IMG/VR virus record: IMGVR_UViG_3300030109_005105
Span: 1 to 29,011 of that record
Reading direction: 5' to 3' (one strand)
Length of the DNA: 29,011 nucleotides
Source: a virus
Below are positions 16,772-23,044 of this stretch, in pieces. Position 1 is the first letter of the stretch, and each line of letters starts with the position of its first letter. The translations under genes and the position numbers were made by a program. The notes below the pieces were generated by a model. The model saw only the letters and a program-made list of their open reading frames with translations. It was not told the DNA's origin and ran no database searches.

Positions 16772-17936
16772 GACAAACAATGAGGAAAAGCCAATGGTCG
16801 ATGCAATGACCGTTTTTAATTCGGATGTGGTTGATACCAAAAAGCAACCAATGTTCTTTGGTAAACCATTGGGTATTCAGAGATATGATTCATATAAGTA
16901 TCCAATCTTTGACAAACTCACAACGCAACAATTGGGATACTTCTGGAGACCCGAAGAAGTTTCTCTTCAGAAAGATCGTGCAGATTATCAAACTCTTCGT
17001 CCTGAACAGAAGCATATTTTCACTTCCAACCTGAAGTATCAGATTATGCTGGATTCTGTCCAGGGTCGTGGTCCTGGAATGGCATTCATCCCCTACTGCT
17101 CCTTACCCGAATTAGAAGCATGTATGGAAGTCTGGGGATTCATGGAAATGATTCATAGTCGTTCCTATACACACATTATTAAGAACATCTATCCTGATCC
17201 CTCAGATGTATTTGATCACATTCTGACTGATGATCGCATTGTTGAACGTGCAATGAGTGTAACAGAAGCATATAATGATTTTATTAATGCAGCACATCAA
17301 TATGATAGTAGTAATGATTGGCAACACGCATTAGAAGAAGTTCCCTATGCACAAGAATCAAGGTATGAACTAAAGCGTAAACTCTTTAGAGCAATTGCCA
17401 ATGTCAACATTTTAGAAGGTATCCGATTCTATGTTAGTTTCGCTTGCAGTTTTGCATTTGGTGAACTTAAACTTATGGAAGGATCCGCTAAAATCATCTC
17501 ACTTATCGCTAGAGATGAAAATCTGCATCTTGCGATCACTCAAAACATATTGAAGAAGTGGAGAGAGGGTGATGATCCTGATATGGAACAAATCTTTAAG
17601 GAAGAACAGCGTTGGTTGTATTCCATGTTTGAAAAAACTGTGAACGAAGAAAAACTTTGGGCAGAGTATCTGTTCAAAGATGGATCTATGATTGGTTTGA
17701 ACGATAAACTGCTTCAGCAGTATGTGGAATGGATTGCCAATCGCAGAATGAAAGCAATCGGACTTAAACCAATCTATGACGTACCCGCAAAGAATAACCC
17801 ACTCCCCTGGACGGAACATTGGATTTCGTCAAAGGGTCTCCAAGTTGCTCCGCAGGAGACAGAAGTCGAATCCTATATCGTTGGAGGAATCAAACAAGAT
17901 GTTACCGAAACTACCTTTGCAGGATTCAGTCTTTGA
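16752..17936 (+). CDS. nrdB: Ribonucleoside-diphosphate reductase, class Ia small (beta) subunit
   Basis: The product has 394 residues (E. coli R2 376). It houses the diiron-tyrosyl radical that starts catalysis in NrdA. D101, E132 and H135, the radical tyrosine Y139 (in EMIHSRSYTH), and the later NILEGIRFYV and ARDENLH segments supply all iron ligands. The C-terminal tail that docks to NrdA is present. A GTG start at 16752 is favoured by a strong GAGGAGG site at 16739-16745 inside the nrdA end, giving a 20-base overlap. An ATG at 16794 with GAGGAAAAG upstream would remove 14 residues and is the alternative. Confidence 0.95.
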   Translation: MSLVKFKTNNEEKPMVDAMTVFNSDVVDTKKQPMFFGKPLGIQRYDSYKYPIFDKLTTQQLGYFWRPEEVSLQKDRADYQTLRPEQKHIFTSNLKYQIMLDSVQGRGPGMAFIPYCSLPELEACMEVWGFMEMIHSRSYTHIIKNIYPDPSDVFDHILTDDRIVERAMSVTEAYNDFINAAHQYDSSNDWQHALEEVPYAQESRYELKRKLFRAIANVNILEGIRFYVSFACSFAFGELKLMEGSAKIISLIARDENLHLAITQNILKKWREGDDPDMEQIFKEEQRWLYSMFEKTVNEEKLWAEYLFKDGSMIGLNDKLLQQYVEWIANRRMKAIGLKPIYDVPAKNNPLPWTEHWISSKGLQVAPQETEVESYIVGGIKQDVTETTFAGFSL

Positions 17937-18042
17937 TTCTGAAGAAGAAAAATCTTTAGAAGCATATAGGGAAGCAGCAAGATCAGACGCTTACATGTTT
18001 GGTGATTATGATGCATACTCTGCTTTTATTGATGATAAATAA
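17899..18042 (+). CDS. Small acidic protein following nrdB
   Basis: The product has 47 residues, rich in Asp, Glu, Tyr and Ala (SLEAYREAARSDAYMFGDYD). The ATG at 17899 has GGAGG at 17883-17887 and lies inside the nrdB end, overlapping by 38 bases. In this position some T4-like phages carry a glutaredoxin gene, but this product has no Cys-x-x-Cys and is not one. Function is unknown. Confidence 0.5.
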   Translation: MLPKLPLQDSVFDSEEEKSLEAYREAARSDAYMFGDYDAYSAFIDDK

Positions 18043-18063
18043 ATTTCAGAATGATGAAATGAT

Positions 18064-18504
18064 TTGGTAGACTATAAAAATCCCTGGATATTCCAGGGGA
18101 ATCCTTTTTTATCTGAAAATATTGAAGACAACTTTGGTTTTGTCTATCTTATTACAAATACCAAAAACAATCGCCAATATATTGGTAGAAAATACTTTTG
18201 GTCAAATAGAAAACCTAAAGGTAAATCTAGAAGAGTTAAATCTGAAAGCGACTGGAAAAAATACTACGGTAGTTCTGATGAACTTAACAAAGATCGTAAA
18301 GAGATTGGAAACGAATATTTTAAAAGAGAAATTTTAAGTCTTCATAAAACCAAGGGACAAGTTAATTATGAAGAGACTAAACAACTTTTTATTAATAATG
18401 TTTTAATCGAAGCCCTTGACGACGGGGGACCTCTCTACTATAATAGTAATATTCTAGGGAGGTACATGAAAAAAAATTATGGTAACTTTGGAGCAAACTC
18501 TTGA
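18064..18504 (+). CDS. GIY-YIG endonuclease, SegE-like
   Basis: The product has 146 residues. FGFVYLI (24-30) and YIGRKYFW (39-46) are the two strands of a GIY-YIG domain; a basic helix, W64 and KKYYGSSDEL follow, matching the SegE-like group of free-standing phage endonucleases. Such enzymes cut DNA and can promote spread of their own gene between related phages. The frame has no ATG near its start; a stop at 18055 leaves the TTG at 18064 as the only plausible initiation codon. nrdA and nrdB are intact, so there is no sign of an intron. The catalytic assignment is by motif only. Confidence 0.8.
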   Translation: MVDYKNPWIFQGNPFLSENIEDNFGFVYLITNTKNNRQYIGRKYFWSNRKPKGKSRRVKSESDWKKYYGSSDELNKDRKEIGNEYFKREILSLHKTKGQVNYEETKQLFINNVLIEALDDGGPLYYNSNILGRYMKKNYGNFGANS

Positions 18505-18667
18505 AGACAACTATCATTGGTCTATAGATCGTATTCATTATCTTTGTGAAAAGAATATAGATGATGCTCATGCTATTCAAAAAGAATTTTCAGAATGGTT
18601 GAATCCAAATATCAACGATCATGACGTGTTCTCTCTTGAATACATAGGAGATGACTTTCTTGATTGA
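18479..18667 (+). CDS. Small acidic protein, unknown
   Basis: The product has 62 residues, acidic, with a His/Trp/Tyr-rich N-terminus (DNYHWSIDRIHYLCE). It overlaps the nuclease gene by 26 bases. Its stop codon overlaps the -35 box of the next promoter, so it ends the nrd-nuclease transcription unit. No family is recognised. Confidence 0.5.
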   Translation: MVTLEQTLEDNYHWSIDRIHYLCEKNIDDAHAIQKEFSEWLNPNINDHDVFSLEYIGDDFLD

Positions 18668-18692
18668 CAAACCCTTGTAAGTGCCCTATAAT
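18664..18692 (+). promoter_or_regulatory. Consensus sigma-70-type promoter
   Basis: TTGACA (18664-18669) and TATAAT (18687-18692) are separated by 17 bases, a perfect consensus. Transcription should start near 18699. It would drive the operon from 18707 to 23821 using host RNA polymerase, as expected of early genes. The -10 box overlaps the 5' arm of a terminator hairpin (18690-18719). Confidence 0.8.
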
Positions 18693-18724
18693 AGGGGAGC
18701 AGTTAAATGTTCCCCTATTTTTTT
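18690..18724 (+). terminator. Intrinsic terminator overlapping the promoter -10 box
   Basis: AATAGGGGA (18690-18698) pairs perfectly with TCCCCTATT (18711-18719), leaving a 12-base loop. Ts continue to 18724. RNA coming from the nrd/nuclease genes would form this hairpin and stop. RNA starting at the overlapping promoter would begin after the 5' arm and could not form it. The ATG at 18707 and its GGGGAG site lie inside the hairpin, and the next in-frame ATG (18725) directly follows the T-run. Confidence 0.7.
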
Positions 18725-19120
18725 ATGCTTGCGACAATTCTTGCTCTATCAGCAGTTGACTATGATCATCTTGCAAGGACAATCCAAGTCGAAACCTATC
18801 GTGGAAGTTTTGATGGATATTGTGTAGCAGTATCGGTTCTAAACCGTGTCAGGTCTCCATACTATCCAAACAGTGTTGCCGATGTTGTATATGCTCCCGG
18901 ACAATATGAGGGTTTCACCAAATGGCGTCCAGCAGCAGATCCTAATCTAGTAAATACACTCAGGTCGGATGAAGGAAAGAAAAACCTTTTGAAGGCATAT
19001 AGCATTATTGGTGATCGAACTGACTTCAAAGGTCAGAGTATGCTCAGATATCGAGTTGCATCTCAAGATCCAATGTGCGATACTAGAGGAAATTTCTATC
19101 ACTATCATTGGCAAACATGA
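18707..19120 (+). CDS. Cell-wall hydrolase, SleB-like
   Basis: The product has 137 residues. LARTIQVETYRGSFDGYC, then VLNRVRSPYYPNSV and YAPGQYEGF, match the SleB/Hydrolase_2 fold, a peptidoglycan lytic-transglycosylase-type domain in which the glutamate of the QVET segment would be catalytic. The N-terminus (MFPYFFMLATILALSA) is hydrophobic and could be an export signal. Two starts are possible: ATG 18707, with GGGGAG seven bases upstream but inside a hairpin, or ATG 18725, which removes six hydrophobic residues. It heads a long operon. Host-wall digestion at lysis or during late infection is the likely role. Confidence 0.7.
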   Translation: MFPYFFMLATILALSAVDYDHLARTIQVETYRGSFDGYCVAVSVLNRVRSPYYPNSVADVVYAPGQYEGFTKWRPAADPNLVNTLRSDEGKKNLLKAYSIIGDRTDFKGQSMLRYRVASQDPMCDTRGNFYHYHWQT

Positions 19121-19479
19121 TTAGAATACGAGCAATCAGAGATATTTTCAAACCGTTTAAAAAAAATGAAGTGGTTTGTGAAATTGATGAAGATGTTGTA
19201 TCCTGTGAGAGTGAAGCTTTCAAACAGGATGCAATAAATTATTATACAGGTGTCCCTGCTCCTACTAATCTCCAAGATGATATTTGGTTTGGTCCCGATC
19301 CCAAACAAAATCAAGAAGATAAGGACTACATGGAACAGGAAACTGCAATTAAAATGCAGGATAATTTTTCTGTTGAACCTAGTGACATTCATCAAGTCAT
19401 GTATGAGATTGCAATACAAAATCAATCCACTACACTTCATATTGATCTTCCTGGAGGATCGGAAAATGTCCACCGATGA
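19117..19479 (+). CDS. Conserved acidic protein, unknown
   Basis: The product has 120 residues. An N-terminal basic/hydrophobic strand (IRIRAIRDIF) is followed by an acidic middle with DDIWFGPDPKQNQ and a C-terminus ending in a beta-like segment (STTLHIDLPGG). The ATG overlaps the preceding stop by four bases. No motif is diagnostic. Confidence 0.55.
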   Translation: MIRIRAIRDIFKPFKKNEVVCEIDEDVVSCESEAFKQDAINYYTGVPAPTNLQDDIWFGPDPKQNQEDKDYMEQETAIKMQDNFSVEPSDIHQVMYEIAIQNQSTTLHIDLPGGSENVHR

Positions 19480-19693
19480 TTGGCGTTACAATGAAGATAA
19501 ATTAAAAGTTCGTGAACAAGCACTCACGATTCTTTTAAAAAAATATGGTTCTGAACTAAATTCAACAAGGGAATCTAAATACAAATCCCAATCCATCTAT
19601 GAATGTGCCCATGATTGGGTTTCCCAAGGCAATGTGAATTGTAATGGCATTGTCAAATACTACGAGGCTTACTATTATGCAAAAAGTAATTAA
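19466..19693 (+). CDS. Small helical protein, unknown
   Basis: The product has 75 residues, with a predicted helix (KLKVREQALTILLKKYG) and a C-terminal CAHDWVSQGN...YYEAYYYAK part. GGAGG at 19453-19457 sits at ideal distance before the ATG at 19466, which overlaps the preceding gene by 14 bases. The family is not recognised. Confidence 0.6.
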   Translation: MSTDDWRYNEDKLKVREQALTILLKKYGSELNSTRESKYKSQSIYECAHDWVSQGNVNCNGIVKYYEAYYYAKSN

Positions 19694-19937
19694 TGTTTTA
19701 GCAATCTTGTCATTTGTAGGAACGGCAGGTATTGTCGGAACTGCAGGTGTTGTCTATTTGAGACGAGATGCGATTATCGAACAGGTTAAAGAGAATGTTG
19801 CCAAAGCAGCAACAGAAGCAATTGCAGGAGCACTCCCCGGTATGATGAACTCCGCAATGCCCGAACTTCCTGGTGCCACAGGCGGTGTTATCCCTGGTAC
19901 ATCTGGTTCTACACCTGGATTTGCTGCTCCTTTCTGA
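19677..19937 (+). CDS. Small membrane-anchored Ala/Gly-rich protein
   Basis: The product has 86 residues. One N-terminal hydrophobic span (about 4-27) is followed by a basic RRD stop-transfer, an Ala-rich helix (about 40-60) and a Gly/Pro/Ser-rich tail (TGGVIPGTSGSTPG). The start overlaps the upstream gene by 17 bases. I recall similar proteins in cyanomyoviruses, all uncharacterised. Confidence 0.55.
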   Translation: MQKVINVLAILSFVGTAGIVGTAGVVYLRRDAIIEQVKENVAKAATEAIAGALPGMMNSAMPELPGATGGVIPGTSGSTPGFAAPF

Positions 19938-19938
19938 T

Positions 19939-20616
19939 ATGAAAAATTTTATTCTTGCTATGCTGTTAGCAGCATCTCCTGCATTTGCAGGTGGTCCAGT
20001 CACTAGAAATCAACAACCTAAAGTTGAATTTTTCACTATGGATGCCATGGGTTGTATGCTCCTCCAGGAATGTACAGATGGAATCGAAGAAGTATTCAGT
20101 ATCCATGATATTAGTGATCAGTATCCCAATCGTGATTATAATATTGTTGCTGACGAGTTCCATGCAATGCTCGTTGCCCTTAATCAGGTCGGAGTTAAGG
20201 TGTTTCTAGCAGACAAAAAATATTTTCCCACAATGCATCGTGGTGTTTATCACACTGTTGGCAACAACTTCTTCCTTAATAAAAAGTATATGGATGATCC
20301 TGCCACACTGATGATGGTGATGCGTCATGAAGGATGGCATGCAGCACAGGATTGCATGGCAGGCACTATCGAGAATAGTATGATTGCTATTATCAAACCT
20401 GAAGAAGAAGTGCCTATGATTTGGCGTGTGATGGCAGAGAGAACCTATCCAGAATCTGCTGTGCCGTGGGAAGCAGAGGCAGGTTGGGCAGGTCGCACTG
20501 AGAAAATGACCATGGAAGCACTACAATCCTGTGCTCGTGGTACGATGTGGACTGATTATGAACCCACTCCTATGACTCGTGAGTGGTTGGAGGAGAACAA
20601 TTACATCGCTAAATAA
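19939..20616 (+). CDS. Exported HEXXH metallopeptidase-like protein
   Basis: The product has 225 residues. A clear signal peptide (MKNFILAMLLAASPAFA) is followed by a 200-residue domain. H130-E131-G-W-H134 is an HEXXH zinc motif, and PWEAEAGW at 176-183 (E178 or E180) could supply the third ligand, a gluzincin-like layout. C39, C45, C139 and C198 could form disulfides outside the cytoplasm. The start lies one base after the preceding stop. It would act in the periplasm or outer envelope, or be released. The substrate is unknown; I do not recognise a named peptidase family, so the enzyme call rests on the motif alone. Confidence 0.6.
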   Translation: MKNFILAMLLAASPAFAGGPVTRNQQPKVEFFTMDAMGCMLLQECTDGIEEVFSIHDISDQYPNRDYNIVADEFHAMLVALNQVGVKVFLADKKYFPTMHRGVYHTVGNNFFLNKKYMDDPATLMMVMRHEGWHAAQDCMAGTIENSMIAIIKPEEEVPMIWRVMAERTYPESAVPWEAEAGWAGRTEKMTMEALQSCARGTMWTDYEPTPMTREWLEENNYIAK

Positions 20617-20637
20617 AGTTGCCTCTGTATACAGATA

Positions 20638-21093
20638 ATGCCTGAAGTTCGCAGCGATGTAAAAGAAGTTAAAAAGGAAGAACCTAAAAAGAAAGGTATT
20701 CTTGGTAAAATTAAGGAGGCAACAGATGACAAGGAAGAACAACTTGCTATTCTTTCTACCTTTGTCCGTCTTGGTATCCTTGTTTGGTCTGGTTCAATTC
20801 TCACTTTGGCATACATCAAACTACCTCCTGCACTCGGAATTCCTGAACAGAAACTTGATCCAACCTTCATCGCCTCCGTCTTTACCGGGGTCTTAGCTTC
20901 TTTTGGGGTCCAGACTGCAAAGAAGAATGGTGCTAATGGTGGTGGAGGTGGAAGTAGCATCACCAAAGAACAGATGGAAAAACTGATTGAGAAAGCATCA
21001 CAAACTGCACCTCATCAAACTCTTCGTATTGAGCAGGCACCAGTTACCTTAAAGGTTGATACACCAGATTCTAAAGACTCTTACAAGATGTAA
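20638..21093 (+). CDS. Two-span membrane protein, unknown (holin-like topology)
   Basis: The product has 151 residues. A lysine-rich cytoplasmic N-terminus (1-30) is followed by a hydrophobic span at about 42-60, a short loop, a second span at about 76-94, a GANGGGGGSS linker and a hydrophilic C-terminus. Two spans with charged ends fit class II holins, and a wall hydrolase is encoded in the same operon, but the long tail is unusual and no holin signature is seen. Confidence 0.55.
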   Translation: MPEVRSDVKEVKKEEPKKKGILGKIKEATDDKEEQLAILSTFVRLGILVWSGSILTLAYIKLPPALGIPEQKLDPTFIASVFTGVLASFGVQTAKKNGANGGGGGSSITKEQMEKLIEKASQTAPHQTLRIEQAPVTLKVDTPDSKDSYKM

Positions 21094-21096
21094 GTT

Positions 21097-21648
21097 ATGA
21101 TTAACAAACGATCTCCATTTAAGTGGGCGGCACTGACAGTAGGAACACTGTTCGGTGTCGCTCATATTGGTATATTAGGACACCTTATTAATAAAAAAGA
21201 TATTCCAATTATCAACTTGCCTGTTGGTGACTATACATCATATAGTGTAGAGGCAGGTAAAGATGGTTATAGCATACAATATAGTTCTAATGACCCCAAA
21301 GTTATGGGTGTCAGAAAATCATTAGACAAAAAGAATGGGTTCTTTGGTATTGGTGGAACTACAGATTTGATTACAGAAGAAGAATATACGATGGATGGAG
21401 CAAGGCATCTAGGAGGTGCCGAGGGAAAGTTGACTGCCAAAAATCTGGAATGCATCAAAGCGGAGGGCGCTGGAGAGTCAACCGGAAGAATGGTCGGTGC
21501 TAGTGTTGGTGCAGGTATTGCTCCTATCTTTACAGGTATTCCTTATGTTGGTTGGTTGATATCTGGTTGGGCAGTCATGTTGGGTCAGGATACTGGTGCT
21601 GATATTGGTGGAGAAGTTGCAACTATGATGAAAGATTGTGAGGAGTAA
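21097..21648 (+). CDS. Membrane protein with glycine-zipper-like C-terminus
   Basis: The product has 183 residues. One N-terminal span (about 10-30) is followed by a soluble strand-rich middle (INLPVGDYTSYSVEAG) and a hydrophobic Gly-rich region at about 128-170 (RMVGASVGAGIAPIF, then GWAVMLGQDTGADIGG) typical of glycine zippers that pack in membranes. GAGGAG near its end serves as ribosome site for the next gene. Function is unknown. Confidence 0.55.
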   Translation: MINKRSPFKWAALTVGTLFGVAHIGILGHLINKKDIPIINLPVGDYTSYSVEAGKDGYSIQYSSNDPKVMGVRKSLDKKNGFFGIGGTTDLITEEEYTMDGARHLGGAEGKLTAKNLECIKAEGAGESTGRMVGASVGAGIAPIFTGIPYVGWLISGWAVMLGQDTGADIGGEVATMMKDCEE

Positions 21649-21818
21649 TGGTAGATATAGCACATAAGGCATCACACTTTGCTGCCATTACACTTAATAA
21701 TCCATACGGACTTGGTTTTTTAAGTCTTATATTAATTGTTGTTCCAATTATTGGAATGCAGTTGGTGCATAAGTATGGGTGGGAACACTGGGAACCCTTT
21801 GCAAAGGAGCACAAATGA
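21648..21818 (+). CDS. 56-residue single-span membrane peptide
   Basis: The ATG overlaps the upstream stop by one base (TAATG) and GAGGAG lies at 21640-21645. One hydrophobic span covers about residues 20-38 (YGLGFLSLILIVVPIIGM), with a His/Trp-rich amphipathic C-terminus (HKYGWEHWEPFAKEHK). First of four consecutive one-span peptides. Confidence 0.6.
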   Translation: MVDIAHKASHFAAITLNNPYGLGFLSLILIVVPIIGMQLVHKYGWEHWEPFAKEHK

Positions 21819-21901
21819 TGAGTGGTATATTTGTATTTGCTTTTATCTCTCTATTGTGCTATACAATGCACATTACATGGCCACTACCCTATAGGAAATA
21901 A
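21815..21901 (+). CDS. 28-residue membrane micro-protein
   Basis: The ATG overlaps the preceding stop by four bases. AAGGAG at 21804-21809 is a strong ribosome-binding site at good spacing, which is the main reason to believe this very short gene. The peptide is one hydrophobic span (SGIFVFAFISLLCYTM) with a short TWPLPYRK tail. Confidence 0.45.
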   Translation: MMSGIFVFAFISLLCYTMHITWPLPYRK

Positions 21902-21903
21902 TT

Positions 21904-21978
21904 ATGGCAATACTAGCAACACTGAGTCTCCTGGCAGTAGCAGTTTACGGAGCATATGCCCTAACACCTAAAAAATGA
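21904..21978 (+). CDS. 24-residue membrane micro-protein
   Basis: It starts two bases after the preceding stop, with AGGAAA at 21893-21898 as likely ribosome site. The product is a single Ala/Leu/Val helix ending TPKK. Its size and shape recall one-helix photosystem subunits, but I compared it from memory with several psb and pet products and found no match. Confidence 0.4.
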   Translation: MAILATLSLLAVAVYGAYALTPKK

Positions 21979-22118
21979 ATTTATTATTACGCCCTCTTGA
22001 TAATGTTGCTGATCCTGTGTGGTCGGTAATTATTTCCTTAATCATATTTCTTGCTGGTGTAACGTATTATATCGTCTATATAATGCGTATGGCTTTCGAT
22101 GAATTGAAAGATGAGTGA
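21975..22118 (+). CDS. 47-residue single-span membrane peptide
   Basis: The ATG overlaps the preceding stop by four bases. A short soluble N-terminus (LLLRPLDNVADP) is followed by a long hydrophobic span at about 17-37 and a charged tail (AFDELKDE). No good ribosome site is visible, so translation is probably coupled. Function is unknown. Confidence 0.5.
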   Translation: MNLLLRPLDNVADPVWSVIISLIIFLAGVTYYIVYIMRMAFDELKDE

Positions 22119-22416
22119 CCTTACGAATAAAGATGCGGAGCAGGATACAAAGATTGCTGTAATAGACAGCACTCTAGATAATTCTATTCGTCGCATCGAA
22201 ATGGTTCATAAACGTGTTGATGATACTAACGAAGAACTGGAAAAACTTCGTGATCGTATTCGCACCTTGGAGAAGTGGGTTGCCGGTGCTGGTGCAGTAA
22301 TTGCAGCAGCAACATTCATCATAGGCATAATAGCATCAGCAGACTCAAAGGAGATCAATCATGGGCGCAATGGTTCCCCCCAGCAGGAAGTCGTGTTACA
22401 ACTTCCGCGTAGTTGA
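22111..22416 (+). CDS. Coiled-coil protein with membrane span
   Basis: The product has 101 residues. Residues 8-55 are a heptad-rich coiled coil (RIEMVHKRVDDTNEELEKLR). Residues about 57-76 are an Ala/Ile-rich membrane span, followed by a short polar tail. This layout recalls haemolysin XhlA-type and other phage lysis accessory proteins. It overlaps the preceding gene by eight bases and the next gene by 56 bases. Confidence 0.55.
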   Translation: MSDLTNKDAEQDTKIAVIDSTLDNSIRRIEMVHKRVDDTNEELEKLRDRIRTLEKWVAGAGAVIAAATFIIGIIASADSKEINHGRNGSPQQEVVLQLPRS

Positions 22417-22822
22417 GATAAACCGAGTGGTTGATGGTGACACCATCGACGTTACAATCGATCTTGGATTTGATCTCTATAAGAAGGAGCGAGTCAGAGT
22501 TGCAGGTGTGGATACGCCTGAGAAGCGCACCAGAGATTTAGAGGAGAAGGAACTTGGAATCGACGCAACCTACTGGCTCAAAGAAAAACTGGAGGGTGCT
22601 ATATCTGGTGACGATGAGTTGTCTGTTAGGACTGAACTTGTTGGTGGCGTTGGGAAATATGGCCGTCTTCTTGGGTGGTTATACATTGGGGACTCAGAAC
22701 TGTCCCTTAACGAGCAAATGATTACAGAAGGATATGCCTGGCCTTATGATGGTGGAACCAAGCAAAAAGACTTTGAGGAGTTAAGAGAAATTCGTAGAGC
22801 ACACGGAACTCTTGTTGACTAG
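22361..22822 (+). CDS. Staphylococcal-nuclease-like (thermonuclease) protein
   Basis: The product has 153 residues, one SNase OB-fold domain. VVDGDTIDV (23-31) carries D27; RVAGVDTPE (46-54) carries R46, D51, T52 and E54; YGRLLGWLY (100-108) carries R102. These match D21, R35, D40, T41, E43 and R87 of the S. aureus enzyme, so the active site looks complete. It would hydrolyse DNA or RNA with calcium. No signal peptide is seen, suggesting action in the host cytoplasm, perhaps on host nucleic acid. AAAGGAG at 22347-22353 supports the ATG at 22361, which lies 56 bases inside the upstream gene. Confidence 0.85.
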   Translation: MGAMVPPSRKSCYNFRVVEINRVVDGDTIDVTIDLGFDLYKKERVRVAGVDTPEKRTRDLEEKELGIDATYWLKEKLEGAISGDDELSVRTELVGGVGKYGRLLGWLYIGDSELSLNEQMITEGYAWPYDGGTKQKDFEELREIRRAHGTLVD

Positions 22823-23040
22823 TGGACTTATCAGACCTAGAAGGATTGTTTGAGGATGAATGGTATTGTGAAGTTAGAATGAATATCACTGAAATTCGTT
22901 CTCTATACCAAGTCATATCATATGCTTTGGAGGTATGGCCGGGTTCTCCTGCACGACCCGCAGAAGAACAAGAGTATCTTCTTCACATGAAGAAGCAATT
23001 GTTTGCAATGATTTCAGATTATAACTTTTATAATAATTAG
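22822..23040 (+). CDS. Small conserved soluble protein, unknown
   Basis: The product has 72 residues. The start is GTG, overlapping the upstream stop by one base. The N-terminus is acidic with DEWYCEVRM, followed by a helical part with EVWPGSPARPAEEQEYL and a terminal DYNFYNN. A GTG start with direct stop overlap implies coupling to the nuclease gene. The family is not recognised. Confidence 0.55.
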   Translation: MDLSDLEGLFEDEWYCEVRMNITEIRSLYQVISYALEVWPGSPARPAEEQEYLLHMKKQLFAMISDYNFYNN

Positions 23041-23044
23041 ATAA

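Noticed and set aside
18034-18041. GATAAATA resembling a late promoter before the GIY-YIG gene
   Set aside because: It is one base off the exact box, overlaps a stop codon region, and the same octamer occurs inside nrdA (14933-14940), showing that chance matches are common. The four exact TATAAATA copies I found are all in gaps before genes.
17899-18042. Glutaredoxin (nrdC) after nrdB
   Set aside because: The product is 47 residues, contains no Cys-x-x-Cys and has no thioredoxin-fold pattern.
14471-18504. Intron or intein in nrdA/nrdB associated with the GIY-YIG nuclease
   Set aside because: Both reductase genes are uninterrupted at normal length with all active-site residues; the nuclease is free-standing.
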